From positions 1 to 64,000 of the forward strand of contig NZ_MWLO01000139.1 in NCBI RefSeq assembly GCF_002198735.1: 64,000 bases of DNA, in the 5' to 3' direction. The translations under genes and the position numbers were made by a program. Positions 59,476 to 64,000 of the stretch are shown here, piece by piece. This stretch comes from Ideonella sp. A 288 (lineage in GTDB: Bacteria; Pseudomonadota; Gammaproteobacteria; Burkholderiales; Burkholderiaceae_C). Position 1 is the stretch's first letter. Each line of letters opens with the position of its first letter. Under the pieces are notes generated by a model. The model did no database searches. It saw only the letters and a list, made by a program, of their open reading frames with translations, and had not been told where the DNA came from.

Positions 59476-61332
59476 TCATGGCCGGGGCTCCCGGTGCAAC
59501 ACCAGCGTGAACCGGCTGCCTTCGCCGAAACGGCTGTCGAACTCGATGCGGCCGCCCATCAGTTCGGCCAGCCGGCTGCACAGGTACAGCCCGAGGCCGG
59601 TGCCTTCGACCCTTGGCCGCCCGGCCGGTGCAACGATCTGCGAGAAGGCCTGGAACAGCCGGTCCTGGTCTTCAGCGCGGATGCCGGTGCCGGTGTCGAT
59701 GACCGAGAGGCGAACCTCCCCCGACGATCCGCTCCCATCGGCCTCGAGCACCAGCGTCACCCGGCCCTGGTCGGTGAACTTGATGGCGTTGTTGGCCAGG
59801 TTGATCATGATCTGCTGCACCGCGCGACGATCGGACCACACGGTCACTTCCCTGGAGGGCACCTCGAGTCCGAGCACCAGGCCTTTGGACTCGGCAGACA
59901 GTCGCAACGTGGACGCCACCTCGTCGAGCAGCGGCTGCAGCGCCAAGGGCGCGAGTTGCATGTCCACCTTGCCCGACTCGATCTTTGCGACGTCGAGCAG
60001 GTCATTGATGAGCGACAGCAGGTGCTTGCCGCTGGACTGCACCATGCCCAGCTGGTGCTCTTGCTCGGGCGTCAGCGGGCCGGGCAATTTCATCAGCAGC
60101 ACGCCGGTGAATCCGATGATCGCGTTCAGGGGCGTGCGCAGTTCGTGGCTCATCGTGGCCAGGAAATGGTCCTTGGCGCGGTTGGCGCGCTCGAGTTCGA
60201 TGTTCTTGTCGTGCAGGGCGCGCTCGACGCGGCGCCGCTCGGTGATGTCGCGGATCGAACTGCTGACCAGGGTACCGCCTTCGTTGCGCAACGGGCTCAG
60301 GCTGATCTCCACCGGAAACTCGGAGCCGTCCTTGCGCCGGCCCAGCAGTTCACGTCCCGCGCCCATCGGCCGCACCCGGGGATCGTCGAAGAAGCCGGCC
60401 CGATACTCGGGGTGGCGACCCCGAAAGCGCTCGGGCACCAGGATCTCGATCGGATGCCCCAGCAGTTCGTCCCGCGGATAGCCGAACAGCCGCTCGGTCT
60501 GCACGTTGACGAGCACGATGCGCCCGGCGGGGTCGGCGATCACCATCGCGTCGGGGGCGGATTCGAGCAGGCTGCGGAACTTCTCTTCGGCGCGGCGCCG
60601 TTCGGTGATGTCGCGCACGGCCGACATCACCAGCGGACCGACCTCGGTCTGCAGCGGACACAGGCTGATCTCGACCGGGAACTCGCGCCCGTCGCGGTGC
60701 CGGCCGTGCAGTTCGAGGCCGTTGGCCATGGCCCGGATGTGCGGCTTGGACACGTACTTCAGGCGATGCTCGACGTGACGCTGGCGCAAGGCGCCCGGCA
60801 GCAGCATTTCCACCTGCTCGGCCAGCAGTTCGTCGCGGCCGTAGCCGAACAACGCCTCCGTCTGGCCGTTCACCAGCACGATGCGGCCGGTGTGGTTGAC
60901 GATGACCACGGCATCGGGCGTGGGCTCGAGCAGTTCACCGTAGCGCGACTCGATCAGCCGCGCGTCGCGCGACAGCTTGAAGTGCGTCACCTCGGTCAGG
61001 CTGATCGCGATGCGCGGTTCGCCATCGTGCGGGCCGGGCACTTCGCGCGACGCCATGTTGACGTAGATGAGTGCGCCATCCTTGCGCCTGCGCACCACCT
61101 CGTGGCGCAGCAGGCTGCCGTCGTAGTGGTTGCGGCGCGGCTCGGGTTCGCGCTCGAACTGGCCCGGCGCGCCGATCACGTCGTCGAGCCGGCGCCCGAC
61201 GGTCTCGGCGTCGGTGTGGCCGAAGGTGGCTTGTGCCGCCTGGCTCCAGCCGAGGATGTCGCCGTGGCGCGACACGACGATGAGCACGCCAGGGGCTTCG
61301 GCCAGCAGCAGCCTGGACAGCTCGGTGTTCAT
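59476..61332 (-). CDS. soluble PAS-PAS-PAS histidine kinase
   Basis: 618 residues, no membrane segment. Three PAS domains lie at about 5-120, 130-245 and 255-370 (repeated [10 protein letters not shown]-like linkers). A HisKA domain follows with histidine 396 in [14 protein letters not shown], then an ATPase domain with [18 protein letters not shown] and [12 protein letters not shown]. The signal is probably cytoplasmic (redox, light or metabolite). It lies between the REC-GGDEF-EAL and double-receiver genes. Confidence 0.92.
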   Translation of the reverse strand: MNTELSRLLLAEAPGVLIVVSRHGDILGWSQAAQATFGHTDAETVGRRLDDVIGAPGQFEREPEPRRNHYDGSLLRHEVVRRRKDGALIYVNMASREVPGPHDGEPRIAISLTEVTHFKLSRDARLIESRYGELLEPTPDAVVIVNHTGRIVLVNGQTEALFGYGRDELLAEQVEMLLPGALRQRHVEHRLKYVSKPHIRAMANGLELHGRHRDGREFPVEISLCPLQTEVGPLVMSAVRDITERRRAEEKFRSLLESAPDAMVIADPAGRIVLVNVQTERLFGYPRDELLGHPIEILVPERFRGRHPEYRAGFFDDPRVRPMGAGRELLGRRKDGSEFPVEISLSPLRNEGGTLVSSSIRDITERRRVERALHDKNIELERANRAKDHFLATMSHELRTPLNAIIGFTGVLLMKLPGPLTPEQEHQLGMVQSSGKHLLSLINDLLDVAKIESGKVDMQLAPLALQPLLDEVASTLRLSAESKGLVLGLEVPSREVTVWSDRRAVQQIMINLANNAIKFTDQGRVTLVLEADGSGSSGEVRLSVIDTGTGIRAEDQDRLFQAFSQIVAPAGRPRVEGTGLGLYLCSRLAELMGGRIEFDSRFGEGSRFTLVLHREPRP

Positions 61333-61353
61333 TCAGGGGGCGCGGCCGGCCAG

Positions 61354-63150
61354 TCAGGTCAGACCAGGCCGCTCGCCGAGCATCGAGGTGCACTCGTCGG
61401 CCGGCAGCGGGTGGCTGAACAGGAAGCCCTGGATCTCGCAGCCGCCCGGGCCGGCGTCGACGGCGTGCTCGCGCAGGAAGGTCACCTGCTCCTCGGTTTC
61501 GACGCCCTCGGCCAGCACCTGGATGCCCAGGTCGTGCGACAGGGTCAGCACCGCCGCTGCAATGGCGCGGTTGGTGGGGTCGCTGCCGATGTCGCGCATG
61601 AACGACTGGTCGACCTTGATGCGGTCGAACTGGAACGTCTTCAGGAAGCTCAGGCTCGAGTACCCGGTGCCGAAGTCGTCGATCGAGATGCTCACGCCGA
61701 TGGCCTTGAGCCGGCGCATGCGCTCGATGCAGTCCTCGTCTTCGAGCACGGCGGACGACTCGGTGATCTCGAGCTCCAGCCGCTGCGGATCGAGCCCGCT
61801 GCGGTCCAGCGCGTCCTGCACCGCCGTGACGATGGCGTCGCTCTTGAGCTGCCGTGGCGACACATTGACCGCCATGGTCTTGCATTCCAGACCGGCCTCG
61901 AGCCACTGCTTCGCCTGATGGCAGGCACGCTGCAACACCCATTCGCCGATGGGCACGATCAGGCCGGTGTCCTCGGCCAGCGGGATGAATTCGGTCGGGC
62001 CGACCAGCCCCAGTTGGGGGCTGCACCAGCGCAGCAGGGCCTCGAAGCCGCACAGGCCGCAGTTCGGCAGCACCACGCGCGGCTGATAGTGCAGCACGAA
62101 CTCGTCGCGCTCCAGGGCATGGCGCAGGCCGTGCTCGAGCGCGAAGCGACGCTGGCTGCGGGCCGCCAGGTCGGCGGTGCAGAAGCGGTGGCCACTGACG
62201 CCGTCGCTCTTCACCTGCGCCAGGGCCATCGTGGCCGCCTTGATCAGGCTGGCCGGGTCCTTGCCGTCGTGCGGCGAGGCGGCAATGCCCACACGCGGCG
62301 ACACCACCACCTCGTGGCCCGCCACGGCGAAGGGTTCCGACAGCGCACCGATGGCCTCGCCGACCGCGCCCACGGCATCGGCCGCGTCGACCAGGTCGGG
62401 CAGCACCAGGATGAATTCGTCGCCGTCCAGTCGCGCAATCAGCTCGTTGTCGCGCGACACGCGGCGCAGCCGGGCCGCTGCCTCGCGCAGCAGGGCATCG
62501 CCAACCATGTGGCCCAGGGTGTCGACGACGTTGCGGAAGCCTTCGAGGTGCACCATCGCCACCGCCGTGCTGCGGCCGCGGTGCTGGGCGGCGGCCACGG
62601 CGTCGGCAACGCGGTGCTCCATCGCCAGGCGGTTGGGCAGGCCGGTGAGCAGGTCGTGCTGGGTCAGATGGGCCAGCTGCTCGGCCAGTTCGGCCTGGGT
62701 CAGAAGATCTTGCTCGAGCTGCCGGTTGGCGGCCTCCATGGCCGCCGCCTCGGCGCGCAGCTCGGCGTTGCGGAACAGCGCGACGAAGACCTCGACCTTG
62801 GAACGCAGCACCGTGGTGTCGATGGGCTTGAAGAGGTAGTCGACCGCACCGGCCTGATAACCTTTGAGCAGCATGGCACCGTCGGGCGAGTGGGCGGTGA
62901 CGAAGATGATCGGCGTGCGGCTCGAGCGCTCGCGCTGGCGGATGAGCCTGGCGGTCTCGAAGCCGTCCATGCCGGGCATCTGCACGTCCATCAGGATCAG
63001 TGCGAAGTCGCGCTGCAGCGTCTGCCGCAGCGCCTCGGCGCCCGAGCCAGCACGCACCAACTCGACCCCGGTGTGGTCGAGCATGGCCTTCAGCAGGTAC
63101 AGGTTGGTGGGGTTGTCGTCCACCATCAGGATCGCGGGAAGCGGGTTCAT
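61354..63150 (-). CDS. REC-GGDEF-EAL protein, probable c-di-GMP phosphodiesterase
   Basis: 598 residues, with AGGATCC upstream. The receiver (1-120) has aspartate 55 ([15 protein letters not shown]) and lysine in LFKPID. The GGDEF domain (165-320) has DGDEF at 242-246 and lacks other catalytic residues (VHLEGFRN), so cyclase activity is doubtful. The EAL domain has EALLRW at 370, DDFGTGYSS at 491 and AEGVET, so phosphodiesterase activity is likely. It is probably controlled by the kinase next to it. Confidence 0.9.
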   Translation of the reverse strand: MNPLPAILMVDDNPTNLYLLKAMLDHTGVELVRAGSGAEALRQTLQRDFALILMDVQMPGMDGFETARLIRQRERSSRTPIIFVTAHSPDGAMLLKGYQAGAVDYLFKPIDTTVLRSKVEVFVALFRNAELRAEAAAMEAANRQLEQDLLTQAELAEQLAHLTQHDLLTGLPNRLAMEHRVADAVAAAQHRGRSTAVAMVHLEGFRNVVDTLGHMVGDALLREAAARLRRVSRDNELIARLDGDEFILVLPDLVDAADAVGAVGEAIGALSEPFAVAGHEVVVSPRVGIAASPHDGKDPASLIKAATMALAQVKSDGVSGHRFCTADLAARSQRRFALEHGLRHALERDEFVLHYQPRVVLPNCGLCGFEALLRWCSPQLGLVGPTEFIPLAEDTGLIVPIGEWVLQRACHQAKQWLEAGLECKTMAVNVSPRQLKSDAIVTAVQDALDRSGLDPQRLELEITESSAVLEDEDCIERMRRLKAIGVSISIDDFGTGYSSLSFLKTFQFDRIKVDQSFMRDIGSDPTNRAIAAAVLTLSHDLGIQVLAEGVETEEQVTFLREHAVDAGPGGCEIQGFLFSHPLPADECTSMLGERPGLT

Positions 63151-63349
63151 GCGGCAAGGATCCTAAGCGAACGCAACTTCCGGCGGTGCAGTTGGGCGCA
63201 AATCGATCGGCTGGAACCTGTGTGCATGACCGCCAGACCGTGGGCGACTCGCCAGCCCTTGCTTGTACCCGTTGCATCCATCGCCTGCAACGGTCGACGG
63301 GCCGAACCTGACCCGTCGCAGGGGACTTGGTCGCAGGCGGCCAGGCCGA

Positions 63350-63913
63350 TCAGGCCCACGCTTGGTGACCCCGCCGAACATGGGTCGGCGCGAGCCGCCT
63401 GGCGCGATCGGCAGACAGATCGAACAGGGCTGCCGCCACCGAATGCCGGCCGCGTTGCCAGAAGTTCGTCAGCAGGTCGCGCGCGCCGAAGCCCGGCTGC
63501 TCCATGCGGGCCAGGCTGTCCATGACCAGCGCATCCTGCCCGCTGGTCTGGGACTGGCCGCACTCGTCCACCACGCGCATGGCCATGGCCCAGTGGCCGA
63601 ACTGGCGCTGGCCGATCGGCTGGCGGAGCAGGTCGATCACGCCGTAGTGCAGCGGATCGGACTTGATGACCCCATACACCGTGGACAGTCCGGCCGCCGT
63701 CCCTTCGATGTACTGCATGAAGGCGCCGCCGGCGTACAGCAGCAGGCCGGTCACCTGCTCGTCGTGGTTGCGCGCCTGGGCGCGCGCCTGCAGGTGCCTC
63801 AACTCTGCCAGGGACAGCAGGCGTGCGGCCGTCGAGACATAGAGGATGGCGTACAGGTCCACCGGAGGGGGCGCCTGCCCCCTCGTCGTGTCGTCGTTCT
63901 CGGCGTCGGTCAT
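63350..63913 (-). CDS. BLUF-domain blue-light receptor
   Basis: 187 residues. Residues 20-115 are a BLUF domain, which binds FAD. Tyrosine 25 (YAILYVSTA), asparagine 49 (RNHDEQVTGLLLY), glutamine 67 (FMQYIEG) and tryptophan 108 (FGHWAM) are in the expected places. The C-terminal 70 residues are helical without a known output domain, as in short BLUF proteins that act by protein contact. Its ATG overlaps the stop of the gene before it. The adjacent c-di-GMP enzyme is a plausible partner. Confidence 0.9.
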   Translation of the reverse strand: MTDAENDDTTRGQAPPPVDLYAILYVSTAARLLSLAELRHLQARAQARNHDEQVTGLLLYAGGAFMQYIEGTAAGLSTVYGVIKSDPLHYGVIDLLRQPIGQRQFGHWAMAMRVVDECGQSQTSGQDALVMDSLARMEQPGFGARDLLTNFWQRGRHSVAAALFDLSADRARRLAPTHVRRGHQAWA

Positions 63914-64000
63914 GTCGGTCGGTGTTCGATCGAGTGCAGCGCCTCGAACATCGGTTGGAACAACGGCCGCGCGCGCGGCCTGGCGATCGCGCCCGGGACT
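63910..64000 (-). CDS. C-terminal end of an unidentified gene, cut by window
   Basis: Thirty codons are visible, ending FEALHSIEHRPT and a TGA that overlaps the BLUF start as ATGA. Reading frame and coupling make it a real gene end, but too little is seen to identify the family. Confidence 0.5.
   Translation of the reverse strand, partial: VPGAIARPRARPLFQPMFEALHSIEHRPT

Noticed and set aside
59365-63525. Rightward open frame of 1386 codons opposite the signalling genes
   Set aside because: It is antisense to three well-supported genes with conserved domains. Its composition (many His, Gln, Arg, Ala) is what GC-rich codon bias gives on the opposite strand.

Overview
The window is GC-rich DNA with dense operons, strong GGAGACA-type ribosome binding sites, two Bug-type solute receptors, a catR/catB arrangement and beta-ketoadipate genes. 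This points to a betaproteobacterium, probably Burkholderiales; that assignment is inference from gene content. No rRNA, tRNA, CRISPR array or intact insertion sequence was recognised.

Region 1 (1 to about 5.8 kb) is the edge of an integrative conjugative element or similar island. It holds a truncated VirB2/TrbC-like pilin gene, a VirB1-like transglycosylase, a cysteine-rich exported protein, a rhodanese/MnmH-like protein that has lost its P-loop, a LuxR-type regulator with a small partner gene, a small membrane protein and an AlpA-family excision/regulatory protein. Two long non-coding stretches lie here.

Region 2 (5.8 to 17.1 kb) is a Zn/Cd/Co resistance module. A CadA P1B ATPase, a transglutaminase-like protein, CzcI-, CzcC-, CzcB- and CzcA-like proteins and three small exported proteins all read leftward. 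They diverge from the MerR-family regulator CadR across a MerR-type promoter.

Region 3 (17.5 to 36.7 kb) is aerobic benzoate degradation by ortho-cleavage. It contains catR-like/catB/catC, a Bug receptor, pcaIJFD, benE, a second LysR regulator, catA, benABCD, benK, an exported M20 amidohydrolase, a BKACE-family enzyme and a malic enzyme. Together they take benzoate through catechol, cis,cis-muconate and 3-oxoadipate to succinyl-CoA and acetyl-CoA.

Region 4 (37.7 to 57.3 kb) is a cyclohexanecarboxylate (CHC) catabolic operon behind a MarR regulator and a clear palindromic operator. It encodes badH, badI, an aliB-like dehydrogenase, an aliA-like ligase, a Bug receptor, badK, two more acyl-CoA dehydrogenases (one glutaryl-CoA dehydrogenase), a second ligase, ETF:quinone oxidoreductase, a MaoC hydratase, etfBA, an MDR oxidoreductase, a fused hydratase/hydroxyacyl-CoA dehydrogenase and a thiolase. 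This covers CHC to pimeloyl-CoA, glutaryl-CoA and crotonyl-CoA, with its own electron-transfer chain. The terminal thiolase has a 19-nt deletion and frameshift relative to the pcaF copy in region 3.

Region 5 (58.6 to 64 kb) is a leftward signalling cluster: a double-receiver regulator, a triple-PAS histidine kinase, a REC-GGDEF-EAL protein with a degenerate GGDEF site, a BLUF blue-light receptor and the end of one more gene. Two closely similar UPF0126/TRIC membrane protein genes lie at 36.8 and 57.4 kb, one on each side of the CHC operon.
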